Shown here: positions 17,528 to 25,377 of the stretch, piece after piece
How positions within the stretch are numbered: position 1 is the first letter of the stretch
Layout: each line of letters starts with the position of its first letter
Assembly (NCBI RefSeq): GCF_038148855.1
Contig: NZ_JBBVGR010000002.1
Span: 186,001 to 250,000, forward strand
Direction: 5' to 3'
DNA length: 64,000 nucleotides
Source of the DNA: Phycobacter sedimenti
GTDB lineage: Bacteria > Pseudomonadota > Alphaproteobacteria > Rhodobacterales > Rhodobacteraceae
Notes under the pieces: model-generated
What the model was told of the DNA's origin: nothing
The model's input: only the letters and a program-made list of their open reading frames with translations
Database searches by the model: none
Translations under genes and position numbers: made by a program

Positions 17528-19141
17528 ATGCTGGGACCGACAGCACATATCGATACCTTCACGCGGGACAACTTGCCGTCAGCGGATCAATGGCCCGAGT
17601 TCCTGCTGGATGGGTTTGACTACCCGGAGCACCTGAATGCGGCGGTCGAGCTGACCGATGCCATGGTCGACAAGGGGTTTGGAGACCACACCGCCCTGAT
17701 CGGCAACGGACGCCGCCGCACCTACAAGGAGCTGGCGGACTGGACCAACCGCCTTGCCAACGTAATGACCGAGGATCTGGGCGTCAAACCGGGCAACCGG
17801 GTGTTGATCCGCTCGGCCAACAACCCGGCCATGGTGGCCTGCTGGCTGGCCGCCACCAAGGCGGGCGCGGTGGTGGTCAACACCATGCCCATGCTGCGCG
17901 CCGGAGAGCTGGCGGCCATCGTCGACAAGGCAGAGATCACTCATGCCCTGTGCGATACGCGTCTGATGGATGAACTGGTCTCCTGCGCCAAAACATCGGA
18001 GTTCCTGACATCTGTGGTGGGGTTTGATGGCACCTCGAACCATGATGCAGAGCTTGACCGGCTGGCGCTGGAAAAGCCCGTAACCTATGAGGCGGTGAAA
18101 ACCGGGCGCGATGATGTGGCGCTCTTGGGTTTTACATCTGGCACCACAGGATCGCCCAAGGCCACGATGCATTTTCACCGCGATCTGCTGATCATTGCGG
18201 ACGGTTATGCACGCGAAGTGCTGGATGTGCAGCCAGAGGACACTTTTGTCGGCTCTCCGCCGCTGGCCTTTACCTTTGGCCTCGGCGGTCTTGCGATCTT
18301 TCCGCTGCGCTTTGGCGCGGCGGCGACTCTGCTGGAGAATGCCTCGCCGCCAAACCTGATTGAGATCATCGAGAAGTACAAGGCGACCGTCTGTTTTACC
18401 GCACCCACAGCCTACCGCGTGATGCTGCGCGCGATGGAGGAGGGGGCTGATCTGTCCTCCCTGCGGGCTGCAGTTTCGGCCGGAGAGACGCTGCCAGCGC
18501 CGGTCTATGCGGAATGGATGGAAAAGACCGGCAAGCCAATGCTCGATGGGATCGGCGCGACCGAGATGCTGCATATCTTCATCTCCAACAGGTTCGACGA
18601 TCATAAACCCGCCTGCACGGGCAAGCCGGTATCGGGCTATCAGGTGCGGGTGCTTGACAGCGCGGGCAATGAGGCTCCGCGCGGAGAAATCGGTCGCCTT
18701 GCGGTCAAGGGGCCGACCGGTTGCCGCTACATGGCGGACGACCGTCAGGCGACATACGTGCAGGACGGCTGGAACGTGACCGGTGACAGCTTCATGATGG
18801 ACGAAGGGGGTTATCTGCATTTCGCCGCCCGCAATGACGATATGATCATCTCCTCCGGCTACAATATTGCGGGCCCTGAGGTCGAAGCGGCTCTTCTGGC
18901 CCATGATGCGGTTGCGGAATGCGCCGTGATCGGAGCGCCTGATGAGGCACGCGGTCAGATCGTCGAGGCGCATGTGGTGCTGTCTGCAGGCGAGGTGCCG
19001 TCAGAGGCCTTGACCAAGCTCTTGCAGGATCACGTGAAGGCGACGATCGCGCCCTACAAGTACCCGCGATCGGTGGTTTTCACCAAGGCTTTGCCAAAGA
19101 CCGAGACGGGCAAGATCCAACGCTTCAAACTCAAGAGCTAG
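17528..19141 (+). CDS. 2-aminobenzoate/benzoate-CoA ligase-type AMP-forming ligase
   Basis: Activates an aromatic acid to its CoA thioester using ATP; by context 2-aminobenzoate (anthranilate) or salicylate. The 537-residue ANL enzyme has the P-loop LLGFTSGTTGSPKATMHFHR, A5 motif GATEMLHIFISN, and hinge/A8 region FAARNDDMIISSGYNIAGPEVE. The A10 lysine is in PKTETGKIQRF. The GATEMLH variant is the one seen in benzoate/2-aminobenzoate-CoA ligases. The ATG follows the ACAD stop by two bases. No dedicated thioesterase accompanies it, so the pathway seems to run on CoA esters throughout. Confidence 0.85.
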   Translation: MLGPTAHIDTFTRDNLPSADQWPEFLLDGFDYPEHLNAAVELTDAMVDKGFGDHTALIGNGRRRTYKELADWTNRLANVMTEDLGVKPGNRVLIRSANNPAMVACWLAATKAGAVVVNTMPMLRAGELAAIVDKAEITHALCDTRLMDELVSCAKTSEFLTSVVGFDGTSNHDAELDRLALEKPVTYEAVKTGRDDVALLGFTSGTTGSPKATMHFHRDLLIIADGYAREVLDVQPEDTFVGSPPLAFTFGLGGLAIFPLRFGAAATLLENASPPNLIEIIEKYKATVCFTAPTAYRVMLRAMEEGADLSSLRAAVSAGETLPAPVYAEWMEKTGKPMLDGIGATEMLHIFISNRFDDHKPACTGKPVSGYQVRVLDSAGNEAPRGEIGRLAVKGPTGCRYMADDRQATYVQDGWNVTGDSFMMDEGGYLHFAARNDDMIISSGYNIAGPEVEAALLAHDAVAECAVIGAPDEARGQIVEAHVVLSAGEVPSEALTKLLQDHVKATIAPYKYPRSVVFTKALPKTETGKIQRFKLKS

Positions 19142-19265
19142 GGGCGAACCAATCCTGTTCCGCCCATCATTGGGCGGAGCATCCATCGCATGTTTGGTCT
19201 TGTGCTTGGTTCTGAATCGCGATACTTCCGGCGCCACACCACGAACACGAGTGTTCACAGTCGGC

Positions 19266-19339
19266 GGCGAGTTGGCGGAGTGGTGACGCAGCGGATTGCA
19301 AATCCGTGTACACCGGTTCGATTCCGGTACTCGCCTCCA
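19266..19339 (+). tRNA. tRNA-Cys (GCA), CCA encoded
   Basis: Acceptor stem GGCGAGT (19266-19272) pairs with ACTCGCC (19329-19335), followed by T and encoded CCA. The anticodon loop ATTGCAAAT gives GCA, and the T-arm carries GGTTCGATTCC. Seventy-four nucleotides including CCA. It separates the aromatic-CoA cluster from the convergent TRAP operon. Confidence 0.96.
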
Positions 19340-19676
19340 TTTCATTCTGAATCATATGGTTATGAGCTTTGCGGCCCTGTGCGACTCAAGGTGGGACACA
19401 TAGCCACGATGATCCGAGTCTCATGACTGTCAAAGCTCAGATTGGGTCGCCGTTGCTGCTTCGAACCAGGCTGTGTGCTCCGGTTCTGGTGACCCAGCGG
19501 TAGAGCCTCTAGTGAGTCAGATCGCATCCAAACGTTACATGCCGGGGCTAAGGAGAGCTTGCTTGCCCTGTGTGAACCCCACTCGCCAAAATGCTGCGAA
19601 AGATTGCTTTGGTGGGGAAGGGCCAGTGGCGAACGAGCGGGCCATAGCGCTCGTTCGCAATCATGTGCGAGGCTCG
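19340..19676. other. Gene-free gap between tRNA-Cys and ridA
   Basis: No coding frame with a ribosome-binding site or family motif is seen. The only structure is the 11-bp hairpin at 19629-19658 near the end of the minus-strand operon. I found no integrase and no obvious second copy of the tRNA 3' end in the following 10 kb. Confidence 0.5.
19629..19658 (-). terminator. Stem-loop after ridA
   Basis: GCGAACGAGCG (19629-19639) and CGCTCGTTCGC (19648-19658) form a perfect 11-bp stem with an 8-base loop, 18 bp beyond the ridA stop. It likely marks the 3' end of the eight-gene TRAP operon; there is no T-run on the minus strand. Confidence 0.55.
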
Positions 19677-20063
19677 CTAGAGGGGTTTGTATGCCGTGAC
19701 ATCAATCTCGATCTTGGCATCCACCATCAGCTGCGAACGCACTGTCGAACGCGCCGGAGCGCCATTCGGGAAATAGTCGGCATAGACCCGGTTGAAGGTC
19801 CAGAAATCGCGGGGGTCGTCCAGCCACACGTTGACCTTTGCAACATCTTCCAAGGTGCAGCCCGCTTTTTCGAGCACCGCAATCACGTTTTCCATCGTGC
19901 GCTTGGTCTGAGCCTCGATGCCACCGGGTTCGATTTCTCCATTTTCCTTCATGGCGACTTGCCCCGAGATGAAAACAAAATCCCCGGCGCGCACAGCTGG
20001 CGAAAATGGAAGGGACTGTCCGCCTGCACCGGTACGTTCAGCGCCAATACGTCCAATTGTCAT
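19677..20063 (-). CDS. RidA-family enamine/imine deaminase
   Basis: A 128-residue YjgF/YER057c/UK114 protein. RidA proteins hydrolyse reactive enamine/imine intermediates released by PLP dehydratases. The substrate-binding arginine is in APARSTV and the FVFISGQVA strand is typical. It begins 26 nt inside the end of the kinase gene with AGGAGATC upstream, so it is translationally coupled and the last gene of the operon. Co-transcription with a fold-III PLP enzyme fits a role in finishing that enzyme's deamination. It could in principle also serve the 2-aminobenzoyl-CoA route, but that cluster is on the other strand. Confidence 0.85.
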   Translation of the reverse strand: MTIGRIGAERTGAGGQSLPFSPAVRAGDFVFISGQVAMKENGEIEPGGIEAQTKRTMENVIAVLEKAGCTLEDVAKVNVWLDDPRDFWTFNRVYADYFPNGAPARSTVRSQLMVDAKIEIDVTAYKPL

Positions 20064-20982
20064 AGGGATCTCCTGGTTCCTTTAGTTGGTTTTCGGTTTG
20101 AGAGAGGGTCGGAATAGGGGCGACCGCACCAAAGCCGCAGGTGGACAATGCAGCTGCTGTATTCGCCCAATGTGTCGCATCGGCCGGAGGCATCCCGCGC
20201 AACAAGGCTGCCAGAAACGCCCCGTTGAAGCAGTCGCCTGCGCCCGTTGCGTCGACGGCATCGACGCGCAGGGGGCTGCACAGGTGTGTGCCACTAGCAT
20301 CGGACGTGATGACACCTGAGCTGCCCATGGTGAGCGCGACCGTTCTGGCGCCCATATCGTGATAGAAGCGCAGTATCTCATGTGGATCGTCCAGCCCTGT
20401 GAGCTGTCGCGCATCATCCAAACCAGGCAATGCGATATCACAGTGCTGCATGACCTCATGGGTCACGTGACGGGCTTCTTCGAGCGGCCAGAGGGCGGTT
20501 CTGAGGTTCGGATCGAAAGCAAAGCTATTGCCAGCCTCCCGGGCGCATTTCGCTGCGGTGACCACGGCGTCCCGGGATGTCTGGCTGATCGCAAGACTGA
20601 TGCCTGACGCATAGAATATCTGGCAGTCGTTCAGAGCTTGTATCGGTAACAGCCCGGTATTGTATTCACGCGCGGCGGAGGACCGTCTGCGATAGGTAAA
20701 GTGATGGCCGTCATCGTCATGGGTCACGAAGTAAAGGCCAGTTTCTCCTTCCTGCTTGCGCGCGACATGGCGGGTGATGACGCTTTCAGACTGCCAAAGC
20801 TCGATGAACTGATCACCAAACGTGTCACTTCCAAGTTGGGTGAGAATTCCGGCCTGCGCGCCCTGCCGCGCGGCAGAAATCGCGACATTGGAAATGTCTC
20901 CGCCGAACCCCTGAAGGAACAGGCCGTCGTCTTGTTGATTGAATTCGATGAGTGGTTCGCCAAGGCACAGAATATCAGCCAT
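20038..20982 (-). CDS. PfkB-family sugar-acid kinase, KdgK-type (2-dehydro-3-deoxygluconate/galactonate kinase)
   Basis: A 314-residue ribokinase-fold enzyme with the C-terminal PfkB signature AVDATGAGDCFNGAF, whose Asp is the catalytic base, and the N-terminal GEPLIEFNQ and GFGGDISNVAISAAR stretches. These are characteristic of KdgK, which phosphorylates 2-keto-3-deoxy sugar acids. I take ATG 20982, which overlaps the aldolase stop by eight bases; upstream in-frame codons belong to the aldolase gene. Kinase plus adjacent aldolase give pyruvate and glyceraldehyde 3-phosphate from a 2-keto-3-deoxy-hexonate. Confidence 0.85.
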   Translation of the reverse strand: MADILCLGEPLIEFNQQDDGLFLQGFGGDISNVAISAARQGAQAGILTQLGSDTFGDQFIELWQSESVITRHVARKQEGETGLYFVTHDDDGHHFTYRRRSSAAREYNTGLLPIQALNDCQIFYASGISLAISQTSRDAVVTAAKCAREAGNSFAFDPNLRTALWPLEEARHVTHEVMQHCDIALPGLDDARQLTGLDDPHEILRFYHDMGARTVALTMGSSGVITSDASGTHLCSPLRVDAVDATGAGDCFNGAFLAALLRGMPPADATHWANTAAALSTCGFGAVAPIPTLSQTENQLKEPGDPYDNWTYWR

Positions 20983-21610
20983 GCCGTGCCTCGAACTCTG
21001 CAAAGGCGTCGGCGAGCCTCTTTGCCTTGAGCGCGACCGCCGCGCAGGTGTCTCCGGGGGTGAACAACGCGCTGCCGACGCCAATCATGTCCACGTTTGA
21101 GGAAAGCCAGCTTGAGAGTGTTTCCGCATTCGTGCCGCCCGTTGCAATAATGGGCGTGCCATCTGGGAGCACAGCACGCCATGCTGTGATCGCGGCAGGG
21201 CCATTCAGCTCGGCTGGGAAATACTTGAGGAGATCCGCGCCTTCAGACAGTGCAGAAAACGCTTCGCTCGGCGTGAAGACGCCCGGACATGACAACATGT
21301 CTGCCGCTTTTGTGGCTCGCACGACCTCAGCCGAGAAGTTCGGAGATACGACAAGGTGACAGCCGATATCCGACAGGCGCGCAACCTCCTGCGCGTTCAG
21401 CACGGTGCCCGCACCAATCAGCACATCTTGCGGCCATGCCGTGACCAGCGACTGGATGGAGGCAAGGGCACCCGGCGAATTCAACGTGACTTCGATGCGA
21501 CGTATTCCTGCGGTGATCAGGCTGTCCGCGATGGGAAGGATTTCATCCGGTGTGATTCCCCTGAGGACCGCAAGCACCGGAATGCCTGGAAGAGTGCTGT
21601 GATCAAGCAT
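20975..21610 (-). CDS. 2-dehydro-3-deoxy-6-phosphogalactonate/gluconate aldolase (DgoA/Eda family)
   Basis: Class I aldolase (211 residues) that splits KDPGal or KDPG into pyruvate and glyceraldehyde 3-phosphate. VLAVLRGITPDE, IGAGTVLNAQE, the Schiff-base lysine in DLLKYFPAE and the general acid Glu in RRIEVTLNSP are visible. The LNSP variant is closer to E. coli DgoA (galacto-configured substrate) than to Eda. ATG 21610 overlaps the stop of a 38-codon ORF; the stop overlaps the kinase start. Stereochemistry of the substrate cannot be read with certainty. Confidence 0.83.
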   Translation of the reverse strand: MLDHSTLPGIPVLAVLRGITPDEILPIADSLITAGIRRIEVTLNSPGALASIQSLVTAWPQDVLIGAGTVLNAQEVARLSDIGCHLVVSPNFSAEVVRATKAADMLSCPGVFTPSEAFSALSEGADLLKYFPAELNGPAAITAWRAVLPDGTPIIATGGTNAETLSSWLSSNVDMIGVGSALFTPGDTCAAVALKAKRLADAFAEFEARHG

Positions 21611-21719
21611 TTGCAATGCCTTTCGCAATAGTCTTGAGCGCGCGAACCGATGTGTTGTCCGTGCAGGTTTCACCGGTGACCGCTGTGAAGGAGCGTCCCT
21701 TGCCGCCTTTGGTGATCAC
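21603..21719 (-). CDS. Small 38-codon ORF nested between PLP enzyme and aldolase genes
   Basis: It starts at GTG 21719 overlapping the upstream stop (GTGA) and ends at TGA 21603 inside the aldolase start (ATGCTTGA). It thus fills the 105-bp gap exactly, with coupling at both ends. The 38 residues are basic and polar (N-part ITKGGKGRSFTAVTGETC, C-part ALKTIAKGIANA), with no signal peptide or membrane span. Its third-position G+C is about 62 percent (23 of 37 codons after the start), compatible with coding. I do not recognise a family. It could be a genuine small protein, or the leftover 3' end of a lost gene. Confidence 0.4.
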   Translation of the reverse strand: MITKGGKGRSFTAVTGETCTDNTSVRALKTIAKGIANA

Positions 21720-22771
21720 CAGACCAATCCGCGTGCTGCGATTTGTGCGGGACCGGCAGGGGTGCCGTTTTCGATCAGCTCGACATGGTCAAGCATATTG
21801 GCAACGACGCAGGCGTGGTTTGGAATGATGTGGAGCCTGTCGCCCACAGACAGCCCGATTGGCCCGTTGCTTACGATGCGGCCATGTTCTTCGCTGAGCT
21901 GGTCGATCGTTAGATCGTCTCGCCCCACGATCTGGCCATAGCCGTCCAGCCCCAAAAGATCCGAGGTCAGAACCTTTGAGCCGGCATCAATGATCGCGCG
22001 GGTTTCTGACGGAACGGATACCACTGTTGCCAGAACGGTGAGGGCGCAATCGCTTTGCGTGCAGGTGCCCCGCGCGAGCAGGGAGCGATCATTATACACA
22101 TAGGTGCCGATCCGGTATTCGGTGGCCAATTGCATTTCATGGGCTCGCCACATATCAGGTGATCCGCCCGAAGAAATGACCTCTGCCGGACACCCCTCTG
22201 CGTTCAGCGCGTCAATGGCGTCAGCGATCCAGGACGTGACGTGATCTGCCTTGCCTGTTGGCGGATAGGTCATGAGGCCCTTGAAACGCAGGCCGGGGGA
22301 CGCTGAGATTGCCTTGGCAAGGTCCAGAACGTCCTTGGGCTCTGCCACCCCGCACCGGTCGGCGCCCGTGTTGCATTCGACAAGAACGTTCAGTGGGGCA
22401 CGGGCATCCTGAAAGGCGGCGCGCAAGCCCCGGATGGTCTCCATGTTGTCGACCACGACGCTTAGCCTGACCCGTGCTGCAAGGTCGCGCAGGCGTTTCG
22501 TCTTGTGCGCACCCAGAATGTTGTAGGTGATCAGGACGTCCTCAATCCCGCCTTCCGCGATCATCGCTTCGGCTTCGGAGATCTTTTGACAGGTGATGCC
22601 AATTGCGCCTTGCTCTATCTGGTATTTCGCCAAAGAGGGGAGTTTGTGCGTCTTGATATGTGGGCGCAGCTTCAGCCCGTGCCTGTCGCAATAGTCCTGA
22701 AACTTGCGGATGTTGGCCTTTGCAATATCCAGATCGACAAGGACCGAGGGCGTATCAAGCGTCGGAAACAC
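21716..22771 (-). CDS. Fold-type III PLP enzyme, D-serine dehydratase/D-threonine aldolase family
   Basis: A 351-residue alanine-racemase-fold PLP protein. The PLP lysine is K40 in LRPHIKTHK, and the C-terminal metal site reads H319-A-C321 in IIPNHACVV. In this family His-X-Cys is the zinc site of eukaryotic-type D-serine dehydratases, whereas D-threonine aldolases carry His-X-Asp, so beta-elimination (dehydratase/deaminase) is favoured over aldol cleavage. GTG 22771 shares a base with the previous stop and GAGGAG precedes it. With kinase, aldolase and RidA downstream, a 2-amino-sugar acid such as D-glucosaminate or D-galactosaminate is a plausible substrate, giving a 2-keto-3-deoxy acid. The substrate is inferred. 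Confidence 0.8.
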   Translation of the reverse strand: MFPTLDTPSVLVDLDIAKANIRKFQDYCDRHGLKLRPHIKTHKLPSLAKYQIEQGAIGITCQKISEAEAMIAEGGIEDVLITYNILGAHKTKRLRDLAARVRLSVVVDNMETIRGLRAAFQDARAPLNVLVECNTGADRCGVAEPKDVLDLAKAISASPGLRFKGLMTYPPTGKADHVTSWIADAIDALNAEGCPAEVISSGGSPDMWRAHEMQLATEYRIGTYVYNDRSLLARGTCTQSDCALTVLATVVSVPSETRAIIDAGSKVLTSDLLGLDGYGQIVGRDDLTIDQLSEEHGRIVSNGPIGLSVGDRLHIIPNHACVVANMLDHVELIENGTPAGPAQIAARGLVW

Positions 22772-24249
22772 TATGCCAGCTCCTCTTCGTGCGGATGCTC
22801 AGCGATCGGCCAGATCGCGCGTGTCAGATGCTGATAGGGTGTCTTGCGCGGGTTGTTGGGGTATGGCCCATCGACGGCCGCGTAGAGGATATGACTAGCC
22901 ACAGGTGCAAAAGCCCCGTGGAAATGGTTGGTCGATTTCACGATCAGGATGCGCTTGGACGCCACATCAATGCCGAGATTGGTGAAGAGGTCGGGCGAGA
23001 ACGCCTGGCTTCTGTTGGAGTTCAGAACGATATCTAGATCGCCAAGCCGGATTGCCGCGCTGTCCCCAAGGGGAACAACCGATGTTCCAAAGCTTTGCAC
23101 CGCATCGCGTACCAGCCGGGTGACTTTCACCTTTGCATCGATGGGTTGTCCTGCATGGGCGGATGTTTTGCCGCCAAAGCGCAGATCCAGTTCTGCGCCT
23201 TCACCGGCGGCGAAACACAGGCGAACGGCCATCGGATCCCAGATGGTACCCAGAGCGGCTCCCTTGATGTTCATGTCCAAGGCGTGTTGCAGCAGGATGG
23301 TTGAATCGCCGGCAACGCCGCCGCCGGGGTTGTCCCAGACATCGGCAATGACAACCGGGCCGTTTTCCATCACATCCGCTCTGTCGAGAGCTTGCTCTGG
23401 AGACAGGAATTCAGGTGTGGCGCGCCCCCGGAAGCTGAAAAGCTCCGTCCCGAGGTTTCTGGCAAGCGCAGCGCCTTGAGCCGGGGTATTGTCCGTTACC
23501 ACGATGATCTTGGCACCAAGATCGGGAGAGTCCCCGGCCATAAAGCCGTGAATGGCAGAGACAGAAAGCGCCTCGCCGCGCGCTTCAATCTGTTTCATGC
23601 GGTCAACGAAGCCGCGCATGGGCTGGATGCTGGTGGGGAGAACGTCCATCATCCGAACATCAAAAACCTGTATGTCCGGGCGGATCTCTCCCCGCGCGGC
23701 GCGCAGCGTCAGGTCGACACAAGCCTCGCCTGCTTCGACAAAATCGGTATGGGGGAATTCCTTGAACACCGTGATTATATCTGCGTTTTCAACCCGCTTG
23801 GCGCTCAGATGGGAGTGGGGGTCGAAACTCGCTCCGATCTTGCAGTCCGGCCCCACGATCTTGCGCGCCTGTGCAAGCAATTCCCCTTCACAATCCAGGC
23901 AGCCATCAGCGATCATCGCGCCGTGCAGCCCAAAGATCGCCGCGTCCAGGGGCAGGGCAGCCTGCAATTGTGCAAGCACTTCGTCACGCAGCCGCACCCA
24001 CGTTCTGTTGCTCAACAGGCCGCCGGGTTCCGCCCAGGTCGCCGTGCCCTCGATCAATTCTATCTCGCCCAGAGTAGCGCGCGCGCGCAAAGCCGGGAAA
24101 ACCGCGCTGCACAGGGTTGGCGTTTCCGGGTGCTGGCCGGGCGCTGCATAAAAGCTCTGCTCAAAGTCAGTAAAGTCCGTTCTGAGCGGAGAAAAGGTAT
24201 TGGTTTCAGTCGCCAGAGAAGCACAGAAAACACGCATCGGTTCGTCCAT
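22771..24249 (-). CDS. M81-family metallohydrolase (MlrC-like)
   Basis: A 492-residue protein of the M81/MlrC family, named for the Sphingomonas enzyme that degrades linearised microcystin. Visible family features are the N-terminal ASLATETNTFSP, FGLHGAMIADGCLDCEG, SFDPHSHLS and FKEFPHTDF around residues 100-175, which supply candidate metal ligands, and KSTNHFHGAF near the C-terminus. No signal peptide, so it acts in the cytoplasm after TRAP import. In sugar-acid or amino-acid TRAP operons such proteins probably hydrolyse an amide or lactam of the imported compound; the true substrate is unknown. Start ATG 24249 has no strong ribosome-binding site. Confidence 0.82.
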   Translation of the reverse strand: MDEPMRVFCASLATETNTFSPLRTDFTDFEQSFYAAPGQHPETPTLCSAVFPALRARATLGEIELIEGTATWAEPGGLLSNRTWVRLRDEVLAQLQAALPLDAAIFGLHGAMIADGCLDCEGELLAQARKIVGPDCKIGASFDPHSHLSAKRVENADIITVFKEFPHTDFVEAGEACVDLTLRAARGEIRPDIQVFDVRMMDVLPTSIQPMRGFVDRMKQIEARGEALSVSAIHGFMAGDSPDLGAKIIVVTDNTPAQGAALARNLGTELFSFRGRATPEFLSPEQALDRADVMENGPVVIADVWDNPGGGVAGDSTILLQHALDMNIKGAALGTIWDPMAVRLCFAAGEGAELDLRFGGKTSAHAGQPIDAKVKVTRLVRDAVQSFGTSVVPLGDSAAIRLGDLDIVLNSNRSQAFSPDLFTNLGIDVASKRILIVKSTNHFHGAFAPVASHILYAAVDGPYPNNPRKTPYQHLTRAIWPIAEHPHEEELA

Positions 24250-24261
24250 TTGTTATTCATG

Positions 24262-24290
24262 GGCCGGGGGCGAGACATGCGCCCCCGGCC
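24262..24290 (-). other. Intercistronic GC hairpin between dctP and the M81 gene
   Basis: GGCCGGGGGCG (24262-24272) pairs perfectly with CGCCCCCGGCC (24280-24290) around a 7-base loop, 9 bp after the dctP stop on the transcribed strand, without a T-run. Such hairpins after binding-protein genes often stabilise the upstream mRNA so that the binding protein is made in excess over the enzymes downstream. Confidence 0.6.
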
Positions 24291-24298
24291 GTTTTGCG

Positions 24299-25345
24299 TC
24301 AGTCCAGGTAGCTGTCGGCGTTTGCGGCTTCGACCTCAGCCTTGAACATGCCCAACAGCTCAGAGGCTTTGGCGTCGAGGTTCTCAGCAACATGGGCATC
24401 AAATGCGGGCTGCGTCGCTGCAGCCATTGCAGCGCGCTGCTCTCCGGTGAGCGCGGTCACCTTGATTTGATCCATCAAGCCCGCCAGGCCGCGATCAGAG
24501 GCTTCGATAATGCGGGACAAACCGCGGCTTGCCGTGACGCAGTTTTCGGCTGCCACGCGCAGGGTTGCCTGCTCGCTCTCGCTCAAGCCTTCAAAGAAGG
24601 CGCGGTTCACCATGAAGGTGTAAGGAGAGAACAGGTGATTGGTCAGCGTCATGTACTGCTGAACTTCCGCGAAATTCGCAAAAGAGATGATCGGCACCGG
24701 GTTCATTTGCCCGTCGATGACGCCGGTTTGCAGACCGGAGTAGACTTCACCCCAGCTGAGCGGATAGGCCTCTGCGCCAAGGGCCTGCACGATGGTCTGG
24801 TGGGACGGCAAGGTCATGGTGCGGATCCGGATGCCGTCGAAGTCTTTCAGTTCGGCAATCGGGCGCTGCGAATTGGTCACGGCGAAGAACCCGCCTGTGT
24901 CCGGAAAGCCAAGAACAACCACATCACCGAGCGTTTCCTCGATATCTGCGGCCAGCGCTTCACCGAAGGGGCCATCAAACACTTCGTATGTCGATGCGTT
25001 GTTGGCAAAGGCGAACGGCAGGTTCAGAACGTCGATGCGCGGATAATAGCTCGCCAGCGCGCCGGTTGATGTCAGGGTGGCCTGGATCACGCCATCGCGA
25101 AGCTGCTGGACGTGCTCCGCAGCCGAACCCAGCTGGTTCGAGCCAAACACTTCGACCGTTACGCTGCCGTTGGTGTCTGCCGCCACGATGTTGGAAAACA
25201 CGGCAGTACAGGCGTGGGCCGGGTTTTCAAAAGGATCGGTTTTGTTGTCATGTCCGAACCGGATGACCCCGCCTCCCGCCAGCGCGGATGTTGCGGTCAG
25301 CGCGGCCACAGCAGTTGCCAAAAGGCCTTTGGTAAATGTCTTCAT
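24299..25345 (-). CDS. dctP: TRAP transporter substrate-binding protein
   Basis: A 348-residue periplasmic binding protein of the DctP/TAXI-independent TRAP class. A Sec signal peptide covers about residues 1-23 (KGLLATAVAALTATSALAG). The mature part has VIRFGHDNKTD, QQLRDGVIQATL, LPFAFANN and the FDGIRIRTM stretch in which an Arg normally contacts the carboxylate of the ligand. This supports an organic-acid or sugar-acid substrate. AGGAGGAG precedes ATG 25345. It is third in the operon after both membrane subunits, and a stable hairpin follows. Confidence 0.92.
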   Translation of the reverse strand: MKTFTKGLLATAVAALTATSALAGGGVIRFGHDNKTDPFENPAHACTAVFSNIVAADTNGSVTVEVFGSNQLGSAAEHVQQLRDGVIQATLTSTGALASYYPRIDVLNLPFAFANNASTYEVFDGPFGEALAADIEETLGDVVVLGFPDTGGFFAVTNSQRPIAELKDFDGIRIRTMTLPSHQTIVQALGAEAYPLSWGEVYSGLQTGVIDGQMNPVPIISFANFAEVQQYMTLTNHLFSPYTFMVNRAFFEGLSESEQATLRVAAENCVTASRGLSRIIEASDRGLAGLMDQIKVTALTGEQRAAMAAATQPAFDAHVAENLDAKASELLGMFKAEVEAANADSYLD

Positions 25346-25377
25346 GTTCTCCTCCTGTTGGTTTGAAGACGAGTGCC

